A DNA stretch of 64,000 bases, from assembly GCA_034669505.1 (NCBI GenBank), contig JAXDNJ010000033.1, positions 33,505 through 97,504 on the forward strand. Direction: 5' to 3'. Below are positions 17,180 to 26,679 of the stretch, in pieces (the first letter of the stretch is position 1; each line of letters begins with the position of its first letter). The notes under the pieces were generated by a model, which had not been told where the DNA came from, did no database searches, and saw nothing but the letters and a program-made list of their open reading frames with translations. This DNA comes from JAFASC01 sp034669505 (GTDB lineage: Bacteria > Pseudomonadota > Alphaproteobacteria > Rhizobiales > Beijerinckiaceae). The position numbers and the translations under genes are program-made.

Positions 17180-20107
17180 TTACCGCAGCGCGCCCGCCAA
17201 CACCTCGGCGACATGTAACGGTTTTCGCGCCGTGCCGTGCTCGATCTGATGCCGGCATGAGAAACCGTCGGCCACGATGATTGCGTCGGCATCCGCAGCG
17301 CGTATCGCGGGAAGCAGCGACAATTCCCCCATCGCCATCGAAACATCGTATGTTTCGGCCTGATAACCGAACGCGCCGGCCATGCCGCAGCACGACGACT
17401 CGATCGGCTTGACGTCGAGGCCCGGCACAAGGCCCAACGCCGCTTCGACAATGCCGAACGCACCGAAAGCTTTCTGATGACAATGTCCGTGCAGATGCGC
17501 TGTTCGCTTTGTCTCAGCCAGAGGCAACGCGAGTTGCCCCGCCTCCGCTTCCCGCACCAAAAATTCCTCCAGGAGCAGCGCCTGATCGGCGATCGCGCGC
17601 GACTCCTCGCCTGGGAAGAGCGCCAGCAGCTCGTCCCGTAGCGTCAAGAGGCACGATGGTTCGAGCCCGATAACCGGCACGCCGCGCTTCGCGAAGGGCA
17701 GCAGCGCGTCGCGTGTGCGCTCGAGCTCGCGCCGCGCCCCCGCGACGTTGCCGACTGAGAGATGCGTGCGCCCGCAACAGAGCGTGCGTCTGCCCGCAGT
17801 AGCGCGCGGCAGATGCACGCGGTAATTGGCGGCGACGAGAACTTTGAGCGCGGCTTCGATCGTCTCGCGCTCGAACGTGCGGTTGAACGTGTCGGCAAAG
17901 AGCACGACCTCCCCGGCTCTGCCATCGCCGACACTTGCCGCCGGCTCGCGAAAGCGGTCGCTGCGCCATCGCGGCAGCGGCCGCTGATACGCCATTCGCA
18001 GAAGACGTTCGCTCACTCGTGCGAGCCCCGGGATTCGGTCTCGCAGGTTCAACAGCGGTGCGAGCGCAGCACCAATCCCGGCATAATCCGGCAGATGCGC
18101 AACAATCCTGTCGCGCAGCGAAAAGCCGTGTTGAGCCGCGCGCGCAGCCTGTACTTCGATCTTCATCCGCGCGACATCGACGCCGGTCGGGCATTCGCGT
18201 CGGCACGCCTTGCATGAGACGCAGAGGTTCAGCGTCTCGCGCACGCCTTCCGACGTCAGCGCCTCGGCGCCGAGCTGTCCCGACAGTGCCAGCCGCAGCG
18301 TGTTGGCGCGCCCGCGCGTCACGTCGCGTTCGTCGCGAGTCACGCGATAGGACGGGCACATGACGCCGCCGGCCGATTTGCGGCAGGCGCCGTTATTGTT
18401 GCACATCTCCGTCGCGCCCTGAAAACCGGACGCGCCGCCCGGCCATGCCGACCAGTCGAGCACGGGCTGAAAGTCCGAGCGCCCGTAATCCGGCCCGTAG
18501 CGCAGCAAATTTCGGTCATCGAATTTCGGCGGATCGACGATCCGTTGGGGGTTCAACGCATCCTCGGGATCGAAGAGCGTCTTGACCTCGCCGAACGCGC
18601 GCACGAGACGAGATCCGAACATCATCTCGTGAAATTCCGAGCGCACGATGCCGTCGCCGTGCTCACCCGAATGCGAACCTTTGTAGTCGCGCACCATCGC
18701 GAAGGCCTCTTCGGCGATCGCACGCATGCGTTTCAGGTCGAGATCGAGTTTGAGGTTGAGCACCGGGCGCACATGCAGGCAGCCTTCCGAGGCATGCGCA
18801 TAAAACGTGCCCTTCGTGCCATTGCGCGCGAACACCTCTTTGAGCCGCGCCGTATAATCGGCGAGATGTTCGAGCGGCACCGCACAATCCTCGATAAACG
18901 AGACGGGCTTGCGCTCATCGCGCATCGACATCATCACGTTGAGACCCGCGGCACGGAAATCGGCCAGCGCGGTCTGCGTAGCGCGATCGGCGAGCTCCAC
19001 CACGCCGCCCCATTTACGTAGCTCACGGTCCCAGCCGAAACCGAGATCGCCCATGAGTTCGGCGAGCTGCGCGACGCGGCGCAGGTTCTCCGCCTGATCG
19101 TCCTCGGCGAACTCCACAAGCAGCAGCGCCTCCGGTTCGCCCTTCACCACGCGCTCGATCAAGGGCCGGAACATCGCGATGTCACGGCCGAGCGCGATCA
19201 TCGTCGCATCGACGAGTTCGACGGCGATCGGCCGCAAGCGCACAATGTGCTGCGCCGAATTCATCGCTTCATAGAACGAGCCGAAATGCGCGACGCCCAG
19301 CGCGCGATTGCGGATCACCGGCGAGAGCTTGACTTCTATCGCCGTAGACAGTGCGAGCGTGCCCTCCGAACCGACGAGCACATGCGCGAAATTGATCTCG
19401 CGATGGGGCGCAAGCGCATCGATGTTATAACCGCCGACACGCCGCTGCACCTTCGGAAACCGCGCCGCGACCTCGTCGGCTTCGCGCCGGCCGATGGCGA
19501 GAAGATCGCGCGTTAGTTCCTGAAGGCGTGACGGCGTGTTGCTCGCACTCGTCTCTGCATCAATCACGCCGAAATGCCCGGCAGTTCCGTCCGCCAGAAC
19601 GCCGTCGATCGCGACCACGTTGTCGCGCATCGTGCCATAGCGCAGCGAGCGGCCGCCGCAGGAATTGTTGCCGGCCATGCCGCCGATCGTCGCACGCGAG
19701 GCGGTGGACACATCGATTGGAAACCACAGGCCATGCAGCGCAAGCTGCCGGTTCAAATCGTCGAGCACGATGCCGGGTTCGACGATGCAGCGCCGCATTC
19801 CAAGATCGAGCGATAGGATGCGGTTCAAATATTTCGATGTGTCGACGATCAGTCCCTCATTGACCGTCTGGCCGCATTGCGACGTGCCGCCGCCGCGAAA
19901 GGTCACGGGAACGCGCTCCTGCCGCGCAAGCTCCAACGCCGCAACCGCGCCTTCGGTTGTGCGCGGCGCGACTACGCCTGCCGGCATCACCTGATAAGAA
20001 GACGCATCGGTCCCATAACGCCCACGCGCGAAGCGGTCGAAGAGAATGTCGCCCTCTACCGCGCGCTTCAGACGCCGCTCGAGGCCCGGATGAAGGGCGT
20101 GAGTCAC
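17180..20107 (-). CDS. FAD/4Fe-4S dehydrogenase of the D-2-hydroxyglutarate / D-lactate (YdiJ-like) type
   Basis: 975 residues, matching the E. coli YdiJ layout (about 1018). An N-terminal FAD-binding PCMH domain (FRGGGTSQCGQTVNEGLIVD), the FAD-oxidase C-terminal domain (HASEGCLHVRPVLNL and SHSGEHGDGIVRSEF), a ferredoxin segment with CVSCKACRRECPTGVD and an upstream Cys group, and two GlpC-like CCG motifs (LCCGRTH, SCCGMAGAFGY). It oxidises a D-2-hydroxyacid and passes electrons to the chain. D-2-hydroxyglutarate is a reasonable guess from YdiJ; D-lactate or glycolate are alternatives. Its ATG overlaps the mutL stop by 4 bases (ATGA). Confidence 0.88.
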   Translation of the reverse strand: MTHALHPGLERRLKRAVEGDILFDRFARGRYGTDASSYQVMPAGVVAPRTTEGAVAALELARQERVPVTFRGGGTSQCGQTVNEGLIVDTSKYLNRILSLDLGMRRCIVEPGIVLDDLNRQLALHGLWFPIDVSTASRATIGGMAGNNSCGGRSLRYGTMRDNVVAIDGVLADGTAGHFGVIDAETSASNTPSRLQELTRDLLAIGRREADEVAARFPKVQRRVGGYNIDALAPHREINFAHVLVGSEGTLALSTAIEVKLSPVIRNRALGVAHFGSFYEAMNSAQHIVRLRPIAVELVDATMIALGRDIAMFRPLIERVVKGEPEALLLVEFAEDDQAENLRRVAQLAELMGDLGFGWDRELRKWGGVVELADRATQTALADFRAAGLNVMMSMRDERKPVSFIEDCAVPLEHLADYTARLKEVFARNGTKGTFYAHASEGCLHVRPVLNLKLDLDLKRMRAIAEEAFAMVRDYKGSHSGEHGDGIVRSEFHEMMFGSRLVRAFGEVKTLFDPEDALNPQRIVDPPKFDDRNLLRYGPDYGRSDFQPVLDWSAWPGGASGFQGATEMCNNNGACRKSAGGVMCPSYRVTRDERDVTRGRANTLRLALSGQLGAEALTSEGVRETLNLCVSCKACRRECPTGVDVARMKIEVQAARAAQHGFSLRDRIVAHLPDYAGIGAALAPLLNLRDRIPGLARVSERLLRMAYQRPLPRWRSDRFREPAASVGDGRAGEVVLFADTFNRTFERETIEAALKVLVAANYRVHLPRATAGRRTLCCGRTHLSVGNVAGARRELERTRDALLPFAKRGVPVIGLEPSCLLTLRDELLALFPGEESRAIADQALLLEEFLVREAEAGQLALPLAETKRTAHLHGHCHQKAFGAFGIVEAALGLVPGLDVKPIESSCCGMAGAFGYQAETYDVSMAMGELSLLPAIRAADADAIIVADGFSCRHQIEHGTARKPLHVAEVLAGALR

Positions 20108-21921
20108 CTTCGCTTGAACAGCCGCTCGATGTCGGCGAGCTTCAGCTCGACATATGTCGGGCGACCGTGATTACACTGGCCCGAACCTGGTGTCGCTTCC
20201 ATCTCGCGGAGCAGCGCATTCATCTCCTCGGCGTTGAGACGGCGTCCGGAACGCACGGAATTGTGGCAGGCGAGCGTGGCCAGCACTTTATCGAGCGAGC
20301 GTTCGAGCGCCCCGGTACTATCGTCTTCGGCGAGACGATCGGCGATATCCTGCAGAAGCAGCCGCGCGTCCGCATTGGCGAGAAGCGCTGGCATTTCGCG
20401 CACCAAAACGGCACCGGGCCCGAAACTCTCGACCAGCAGTCCCGATGCGGCGAGATCGTCCGCGGCGGCGACAATGCGGGCGACGTCGCCCGCTTCCATT
20501 TCGACGACCGCCGGCACGAGCAGCGCCTGGCGGGCAATGCTATTCTCGGTGCGCTGGCGCTTCAAGCGCTCGTAGACGAGCCGCTCATGCGCGGCGTGTT
20601 GGTCGACGAGGACGACGCCGTCGCGTGTCTGCGCAACGATGTAATTTTCATGCAGCTGCGCGCGAGCGGCGCCGAGCGGCGCGTCGACAGCTTCGGCGGG
20701 CGGCGGCGCCGCATGGGCGCGTGCATCGACGCCGGGCGTGTCGATGATAAAGGCGCGCTGCTCTTGTTCGGCGAACCCATCCGCCACGTGCGCGGGCGCG
20801 GCGGACGAAGGCCGCCAGTCATAAGGCTGCTGCGGCATCCCGCGCGACAGAATATGCAGCGCGCTGCGTCCCCCCTCGCTCGAGGCGCGGTGCCGCGCGC
20901 CGGCAAGCGCTTCCTTGAGCGCGCCGATGACGAGGCCGCGGACGAGGCCGGGATCGCGGAAGCGCACTTCGGCTTTCGCTGGATGCACGTTGACATCGAC
21001 CTCCCGCGGCGGACAGGCGATGAACAGCGCGGCGACGCCATGCCGGTCACCCGAGAGAAAATCGAGATAAGCCGCGCGCACGCTGCCTGAGAGCAGCTTG
21101 TCGCGCAGGGGGCGGCCGTTGACGAACATGAATTGCGTGAGCGCGTTGGCGCGATTGAAGGTCGGCAGGCCAGCACGACCGGCGAGCGCAAAACCTGCGC
21201 GCGCCGCGTCGATCGTCACGCAATTCTCGGCGAACTCGCGGCCGAGCACGTCGGCGAGACGACGCGAGAGCGCGTCCGGGCCGGTTGCAGCGGCATAGTC
21301 GAAGCCGCCGCCCTGATCGGTCGAAAGCGTGAAGCGAACGTTGGAGTGCGCGATCGCGAGCCGCTTCAAAACATCGGCGACGGCTTGGCCCTCGGCGCGC
21401 TCCCCCTTCAAGAACTTCAGCCGCGCCGGCGTCGCCGCAAAGAGATCACGGACCTCGACGCGGGTACCTTTTGTGCGCGCGCAGGGCGCAACGCCGCGCT
21501 TGTCGCCGAACGCCACCTCGATCCGTGCGCCGTGGGGGGCGCCCGCCGCGCGCGTCTCGATCAGAAGCTCGGCGACGGAACCGATTGACGGCAGCGCCTC
21601 GCCGCGGAAGCCAAGCGTCGCGATGGCCGAGAGATCGCCGTCCGGCAATTTCGAGGTCGCGTGGCGATCGACGGCAAGCGCCAGATCCTCCGCGCTCATC
21701 CCGTGGCCGTCGTCGCTGACGCGGATCAGCCGCCGCCCACCCGCCTCGATCACGACATCGATGCGGCGCGCGCCGGCATCGAGCGCATTTTCGACGAGTT
21801 CCTTGACGGCGGAAGCCGGCCGCTCGACCACCTCGCCTGCGGCGATGCGGTCGACGAGGACCGGATCGAGCCGGCGGATTCGTGGCTCGGCTGACGAATC
21901 GAGGGCGGCGGCAAGGGCCAT
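20104..21921 (-). CDS. mutL: DNA mismatch repair protein MutL
   Basis: 605 residues. N-terminal GHKL ATPase motifs ELVENALDAGA, DDGHGM and GFRGEALPSI; middle domain; a Pro/Ala-rich linker; and a C-terminal dimerisation domain. DQHAAHERLVYE starting at D440 fits DQHA(X)2E(X)4E, the endonuclease motif that E. coli MutL lacks, so this MutL probably nicks DNA itself. Its stop overlaps the start of the downstream flavoprotein gene. HAD gene ends are 48 bases upstream on the same strand. Confidence 0.96.
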   Translation of the reverse strand: MALAAALDSSAEPRIRRLDPVLVDRIAAGEVVERPASAVKELVENALDAGARRIDVVIEAGGRRLIRVSDDGHGMSAEDLALAVDRHATSKLPDGDLSAIATLGFRGEALPSIGSVAELLIETRAAGAPHGARIEVAFGDKRGVAPCARTKGTRVEVRDLFAATPARLKFLKGERAEGQAVADVLKRLAIAHSNVRFTLSTDQGGGFDYAAATGPDALSRRLADVLGREFAENCVTIDAARAGFALAGRAGLPTFNRANALTQFMFVNGRPLRDKLLSGSVRAAYLDFLSGDRHGVAALFIACPPREVDVNVHPAKAEVRFRDPGLVRGLVIGALKEALAGARHRASSEGGRSALHILSRGMPQQPYDWRPSSAAPAHVADGFAEQEQRAFIIDTPGVDARAHAAPPPAEAVDAPLGAARAQLHENYIVAQTRDGVVLVDQHAAHERLVYERLKRQRTENSIARQALLVPAVVEMEAGDVARIVAAADDLAASGLLVESFGPGAVLVREMPALLANADARLLLQDIADRLAEDDSTGALERSLDKVLATLACHNSVRSGRRLNAEEMNALLREMEATPGSGQCNHGRPTYVELKLADIERLFKRR

Positions 21922-21969
21922 CGCCGCCGTTCTAGCAGGCCGGCGCGGCGAACGGGAGGGCGTGATCCC

Positions 21970-22701
21970 CTACCCCGCCGCGACGGTCGTCGGCACATCC
22001 TCGATGCTGCGGCAGACGCGGATGCGCCGCGTCGGCAGCAGACTCCCGAGCGGCCGCAACAAAGCCCAGCGGCCCTCCGGCACGTGGATGGCGCACCCGC
22101 CAAGCTGCACGACCGGCACGACGTCCTCGCGGAAACAATCGCCCACCATGATCAGGTCCGTGGGCGCGCAGCCATTTGCCGCCAGCACGCGCCGGTACAC
22201 GGACGTGTCCTTGCGATCGACGATCTCCACCATGTCGAACCGATCGAGAAACGGAAAGCACGAGAGTTTGATCGCCTGCTTGACGAGATCGCCCTTGGTG
22301 ATGATCCACAGCGTGTGACCTGCCTGTTTTAGCCGCCCGAGCGCCCGCTCCAGCCCGTCCGGGCAGCGCAAGGTCAGCCAATGCATGCATTTCGGGATCG
22401 CCTCGACTTGCGCGATCCAGTCCCCCGGCAGATCGCCGTCACGGACCTCGCGGCCGCTTTCCATAAGCGCGCGCTGCACGCCGCTTTGCGTGTAGCCGAA
22501 CTCCCGCAAGCGCCGCCGGAACGCATCTGCCATGCCGTCGTGCGGCAAACCCTCGACGGAGAGGCGTTTGCAATCTCGCTCCCATTTTTTCTCGTCGGTG
22601 TCGTCGATCCACAGCGTGTCGTCGCCGTCGAAGGCGATGATGCGGTTGGATCGGTCCGCTGTGATCTCCGGCGTGGCCTGCGGTTCACTTTTCTTGAGCA
22701 T
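21970..22701 (-). CDS. HAD-superfamily hydrolase
   Basis: 243 residues. FDGDDTLW carries the nucleophile Asp of motif I (DxDxT), WIITKGD is motif II, and DLIMVGDCFREDV motif IV. Cap insertion of about 100 residues between motifs I and II. Cytosolic phosphatase, substrate not predictable; the family often acts on small phosphorylated metabolites. Same strand as mutL. Confidence 0.85.
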   Translation of the reverse strand: MLKKSEPQATPEITADRSNRIIAFDGDDTLWIDDTDEKKWERDCKRLSVEGLPHDGMADAFRRRLREFGYTQSGVQRALMESGREVRDGDLPGDWIAQVEAIPKCMHWLTLRCPDGLERALGRLKQAGHTLWIITKGDLVKQAIKLSCFPFLDRFDMVEIVDRKDTSVYRRVLAANGCAPTDLIMVGDCFREDVVPVVQLGGCAIHVPEGRWALLRPLGSLLPTRRIRVCRSIEDVPTTVAAG

Positions 22702-22831
22702 GGCCCGACGGCAATGCTTTTGCTGCCGCGGCGTTCCAAGTGAGGGGCGATCAAGGGCTTTCCAGCATATCGCTCGTGGTCAGGAACTGTGCTTGAGTGA
22801 AAAGGGCGGTGCCGCTCTGACGGAAGGATTC

Positions 22832-24001
22832 ATGGCCAGTCAACAGCCCTTCGTCGAGGATCACGCCGAAATACGCGAGGAGGTGCGCAAGCTCTGCTCG
22901 AAGTACCCCGGCGCTTACTGGCGCGAACTCGATGAGCGGCGCGCCTATCCGACGGCGTTCGTGACGGAACTCACCAAATCCGGCTTTCTCTCGGTTCTTA
23001 TTCCGGAGGAATTCGGCGGCTCGGGGCTTGGCCTCTCCGCTGCAGCGGCGATCCTCGAAACGGTCCAAGCAAGCGGCTGCAACGGCGCCGCCTGCCATGC
23101 CCAACTTTACACGATGGGCACCGTGCTGCGTCATGGCTCACCGGAGCAGAAGGCCGCTTACTTGCCGAAGATCGCGACCGGGGAACTTCGCCTGCAGGCC
23201 TTCGGCGTGACCGAGCCGACGAGTGGCACCGACACCACATCGCTTCGCACCTTCGCCAAACGCGAAGGCGACGAATACATCGTAAACGGCCAGAAAATCT
23301 GGACGAGCCGTGCCGAACATTCCGATCTGATGGTCCTGCTCGCGCGCACCACTCCGCGCGATCAAGTGCGCAAGAAAACGGAGGGGCTCTCGACCTTCCT
23401 CGTCGACATGCGTGAGGCATTGAACAATGGCCTCACCATTCGGCCGATCCGCACGATGATGAATCACAATTCATGCGAAGTGTTTTTCCAGGATATGCGG
23501 GTTCCGGCCGAGAACCGTATCGGCGAGGAAGGCAAGGGCTTCCGCTATATTCTCTCGGGCATGAATGCAGAGCGCATCTTGATTGCCGCCGAATGTATCG
23601 GCGACGCCAAATGGTTCATCGCGAAGGCCCGGGATTATGCGCGCGAGCGCCACGTGTTCGGACGCGCCATCGGCCAGAACCAGGGAATACAATTCCCGAT
23701 CGCGCAGGCTTATGCGAAGATGCGGGCGGCGGAACTCATGGTGCGCGATGCGATCGCCCGCTATGAGGCGGCGATCGATTGCGGCGCTGAGGCAAACATG
23801 GCCAAGATGCTTGCTGCCGATGCCAGCTGGGCGGCCGCAAACGTGTGCGTTCAGACGCATGGCGGTTTTGGGTTCGCCGAGGAATACGACGTCGAGCGCA
23901 AGTTCCGCGAGACGCGCCTCTATCAGGTCGCGCCGATCTCGACCAATCTGATCCTGAGCTATGTCGCCGAACACGTATTGGAATTGCCGCGTTCGTACTG
24001 A
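22832..24001 (+). CDS. Acyl-CoA dehydrogenase
   Basis: 389 residues, FAD enzyme making an alpha,beta double bond in an acyl-CoA. FGVTEPTSGTDTTSLRTFA is the substrate/FAD loop, YIVNGQKIWTSRAEHSDLMVLLART is the central barrel, and VCVQTHGGFGFAEEYDVERKFRETRLYQVAPIS the C-terminal helical end. Start chosen at ATG 22832, preceded by GGAAGGA. First of a plus-strand run: dehydrogenase, thiolase-like, DUF35, quinone reductase. This suggests a short acyl-CoA degradation module of unknown substrate. Confidence 0.9.
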   Translation: MASQQPFVEDHAEIREEVRKLCSKYPGAYWRELDERRAYPTAFVTELTKSGFLSVLIPEEFGGSGLGLSAAAAILETVQASGCNGAACHAQLYTMGTVLRHGSPEQKAAYLPKIATGELRLQAFGVTEPTSGTDTTSLRTFAKREGDEYIVNGQKIWTSRAEHSDLMVLLARTTPRDQVRKKTEGLSTFLVDMREALNNGLTIRPIRTMMNHNSCEVFFQDMRVPAENRIGEEGKGFRYILSGMNAERILIAAECIGDAKWFIAKARDYARERHVFGRAIGQNQGIQFPIAQAYAKMRAAELMVRDAIARYEAAIDCGAEANMAKMLAADASWAAANVCVQTHGGFGFAEEYDVERKFRETRLYQVAPISTNLILSYVAEHVLELPRSY

Positions 24002-24018
24002 CCCACGCGAGTGAATGC

Positions 24019-25188
24019 ATGAGCATCAAAGGGCGCGGCTACATTGCCGGTGCGTATGAACATCCGACGCGTAAGGCTCCAGATAAAAGCCTCGCGCAGC
24101 TCCACGCCGAAGTGGCGCTCGGCGCGCTCAACGATGCCGGGCTGACGATCGGCGACGTCGATGGTTACTTCTGCGCCGGCGACGCACCGGGCATGGGTCC
24201 GGTCTCCATGGTCGACTACCTGAACCTCAAGGTCCGGCACATCGACTCGACCGAGACCGGCGGCTGCTCGTATCTGATCCACGTCTCACATGCGGCGCAG
24301 GCGATCGCCGCGGGCAAATGCGACGTGGCGCTGGTGACGCTCGCCGGGCGGCCGCGCAGCGAGGGGCAGGCGACGGGCACGGCCGTGCGGCCGATGAATC
24401 CGAACCAGCCGGACATGCAATTCGAGACGCCGTTCGGGCCGACTATCGCCAACATGTATGCCATGGTGGCACGCCGACACATGTACGAGTTCGGCACGAC
24501 GTCCGAGCAGCTCGCCTGGATCAAGGTCGCGGCCTCGCATCACGCGCAGCACAATCCAAATGCGATGCTGAGGGACGTCGTTACCGTCGAGGAGGTCGTG
24601 AACTCGCCGATGATCGCCGACCCCCTGCATCGGCTCGATTGCTGCGTGATCAGCGACGGCGGCGGCGCGGTAATAGTAGTACGACCCGAAATCGCGCGCG
24701 CACTGAAGCGCCCGCTCGTCAAGCTCATCGGCGCCGGTGAGGCTGTCAAAGGCCAGCTCGGCGGCGATGTCGATCTCACCTATACCGGCGCGGTACGCTC
24801 CGGCGCGGCAGCATTTGCGGAAGCAGGCGTCACGCACGAAAATATCGATTACGTCTCCATCTACGACAGCTTCACCATCACCGTCCTCGTCCAGCTCGAA
24901 GATCTCGGCTTCTGCGCCAAAGGCGAGGGCGGCCGGTTTGTTGCCGACGGCAATCTGATCTCCGGCACCGGCAAGCTGCCGTTCAACACCGACGGCGGCG
25001 GCCTTTGCAACAATCATCCCGCCAATCGCGGCGGCATGACGAAGATCATCGAGGCGGTGCGGCAGCTGCGCGGGGAAGCCCATCCCAAAGTGCAGGTTCC
25101 GAACTGCCGGCTCGCTCTGGCGCACGGCACCGGCGGCTCGCTCGGAACGCGGCATGCGAGCGCCACGCTTATCATGGAACGGGAATAG
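24019..25188 (+). CDS. Thiolase-like protein (SCP2/Ltp2-type) paired with a DUF35 gene
   Basis: 389 residues, SCP2-type thiolase fold. DSTETGGCSYLIHVSHAAQAI lies where thiolases carry the nucleophilic Cys; a Cys is near but the usual CxSG context is lost. Later NHPANRGG keeps the His of the GHP motif, while the C-terminal CxG Cys is replaced (HGTGGSLGT). With a DUF35 zinc-ribbon partner two bases downstream, the pair resembles Ltp2-DUF35 complexes that cleave C-C bonds by retro-aldol chemistry in steroid side-chain degradation. Either thiolysis or aldol cleavage is possible; substrate unknown. Confidence 0.82.
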   Translation: MSIKGRGYIAGAYEHPTRKAPDKSLAQLHAEVALGALNDAGLTIGDVDGYFCAGDAPGMGPVSMVDYLNLKVRHIDSTETGGCSYLIHVSHAAQAIAAGKCDVALVTLAGRPRSEGQATGTAVRPMNPNQPDMQFETPFGPTIANMYAMVARRHMYEFGTTSEQLAWIKVAASHHAQHNPNAMLRDVVTVEEVVNSPMIADPLHRLDCCVISDGGGAVIVVRPEIARALKRPLVKLIGAGEAVKGQLGGDVDLTYTGAVRSGAAAFAEAGVTHENIDYVSIYDSFTITVLVQLEDLGFCAKGEGGRFVADGNLISGTGKLPFNTDGGGLCNNHPANRGGMTKIIEAVRQLRGEAHPKVQVPNCRLALAHGTGGSLGTRHASATLIMERE

Positions 25189-25190
25189 CA

Positions 25191-25577
25191 ATGGCCAGGC
25201 AAGAAGGGATCGCCGCGATTGCCAATCCCGAGACAAGAACCATTTGGGAGGCCGCCGCGGACGGTCGGCTGCTCGTCCCCAAATGCAACGCCTGCGGACG
25301 CTTTCACTGGTATCCGCGGCGCATCTGCCCGCATTGCGCGAGTTCCGCGATCGAAATGCAAGAAGCCAAGGGCAGTGGCGAGGTCTATTCCTATTCGATC
25401 ATGCGCCGCGCCAAGGTGCCCTATGCGATCGCCTATGTCCGGCTGAGCGAAGGCACAACGATGATGACGAATATCGTCGATTGCGATTTCGACCACGTCC
25501 GCGTCGGCATGCCGGTGAAGCTCGTTTTCAAGGAGAGTTCCGAGGGTTATCCGCTACCGATGTTCACCGCAGCGTGA
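25191..25577 (+). CDS. DUF35 / OB-fold acyl-CoA-binding protein (thiolase partner)
   Basis: 128 residues. Zinc ribbon CNACGRFHWYPRRICPHC followed by an OB-fold (GSGEVYSYSIMRRAKVPYAIAYVRL). Such proteins bind acyl-CoA and form complexes with thiolase-fold enzymes. Begins two bases after the thiolase-like stop codon, so co-translated. Confidence 0.9.
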   Translation: MARQEGIAAIANPETRTIWEAAADGRLLVPKCNACGRFHWYPRRICPHCASSAIEMQEAKGSGEVYSYSIMRRAKVPYAIAYVRLSEGTTMMTNIVDCDFDHVRVGMPVKLVFKESSEGYPLPMFTAA

Positions 25578-25605
25578 GCGGACCGCCGGACTGAATCGGG
25601 CGCCG

Positions 25606-26595
25606 ATGACTGAAACCTATCGCGCCGCGGTTTGCAGCGAGCTTGGCCCGCCCGAACAGCTGAAGCTTGAACGGCTGCCCCGCGCCGAACTCGCCGCCGG
25701 CTGTGTCCGGGTGAAGATGGTGGCTGGCGGCATCAACTTCCCGGATTGGCTTATCGTCCAGGGCCTCTATCAACACCGGCCGGATCTCCCCTTTGTGCCG
25801 GGCATGGAAGGCGCCGGCGTGATCATCGAGGTCGGGGCAGATGTCGCGTCGTTCTCGGCAGGACAACATGTGATGGTTCGGATGCGCACCGGCGCATTTG
25901 CAGAGGAGGCGGTCGTTCCGGCCGACCAAGTGCTGACGCTGCCGTCGACCTTCAGCTTCGAAGAAGGCGCGACCTTTCTCGCCGCCCACACAACCGCATA
26001 TCACGCGCTGAAAACCCGCGCGGAAATACAGCCTGGACAGGTGCTGCTAGTGCTCGGCGCCGCTGGCGGTGTCGGCCTTGCCGCAGTGCAAATCGGCAAG
26101 CTGCTCGGGGCCCAGGTGATCGCCGCAGCCTCCACGGATCACAAGCTCGCGCTCGCGGGCCGAATGGGTGCCGACGATCTTCTGAACTACAGCGCCTGCC
26201 GTATCGAGGACGAGGCGCGCCGCATCACGAATGGCCGTGGCGTCGACGTGGTGTTCGATCCAGTCGGCATCGCACAAGAGAGCGCGCTCAGATGCTTGTC
26301 ACGCGGCGGCAAATTGCTCGTCGTCGGGTTTGCCGGCGGACATATCCCATCCTATGCCGCCAATCGCATTCTGCTCAGGGGCTGCACCATCATCGGCGTG
26401 CGCGCCGGCGAGGCGGGCCGCCATGATCCGGACATGCGCCGCCGCGAGCACGCGGAATTGTGCGACCTCGCCGAGCAAGGACGCGTGCGTCCCCACGTCT
26501 CCGAATCCTATCCGCTGCACCAATGCGCCGTTGCGTTGCGCCGCCTTGCCGACCGGCAAGCGCTCGGGCGGATCGCGCTGAAGCTTGCAGCCTGA
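25606..26595 (+). CDS. NADPH:quinone oxidoreductase family protein
   Basis: 329 residues, zinc-free MDR. N-terminal MVAGGINFPDWLIVQGLYQ, cofactor-binding VLGAAGGVGLAAVQIGKLLGAQVIAAAS, and DVVFDPVGIAQESALRCLSRGGKLLVVGF. Similar to the Qor family, sometimes acting as enoyl reductases on acyl thioesters. It follows the DUF35 gene by 28 bases, so it could serve the same pathway, for instance reducing an unsaturated intermediate. Confidence 0.87.
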   Translation: MTETYRAAVCSELGPPEQLKLERLPRAELAAGCVRVKMVAGGINFPDWLIVQGLYQHRPDLPFVPGMEGAGVIIEVGADVASFSAGQHVMVRMRTGAFAEEAVVPADQVLTLPSTFSFEEGATFLAAHTTAYHALKTRAEIQPGQVLLVLGAAGGVGLAAVQIGKLLGAQVIAAASTDHKLALAGRMGADDLLNYSACRIEDEARRITNGRGVDVVFDPVGIAQESALRCLSRGGKLLVVGFAGGHIPSYAANRILLRGCTIIGVRAGEAGRHDPDMRRREHAELCDLAEQGRVRPHVSESYPLHQCAVALRRLADRQALGRIALKLAA

Positions 26596-26679
26596 GGGTC
26601 GCGTTAAGCATGGCGGGATTCTCTAACCGCGGCTTAACCACCGCGTTCTAGGGTCCGGCTCTGGTCCTCCAGAGACGCC

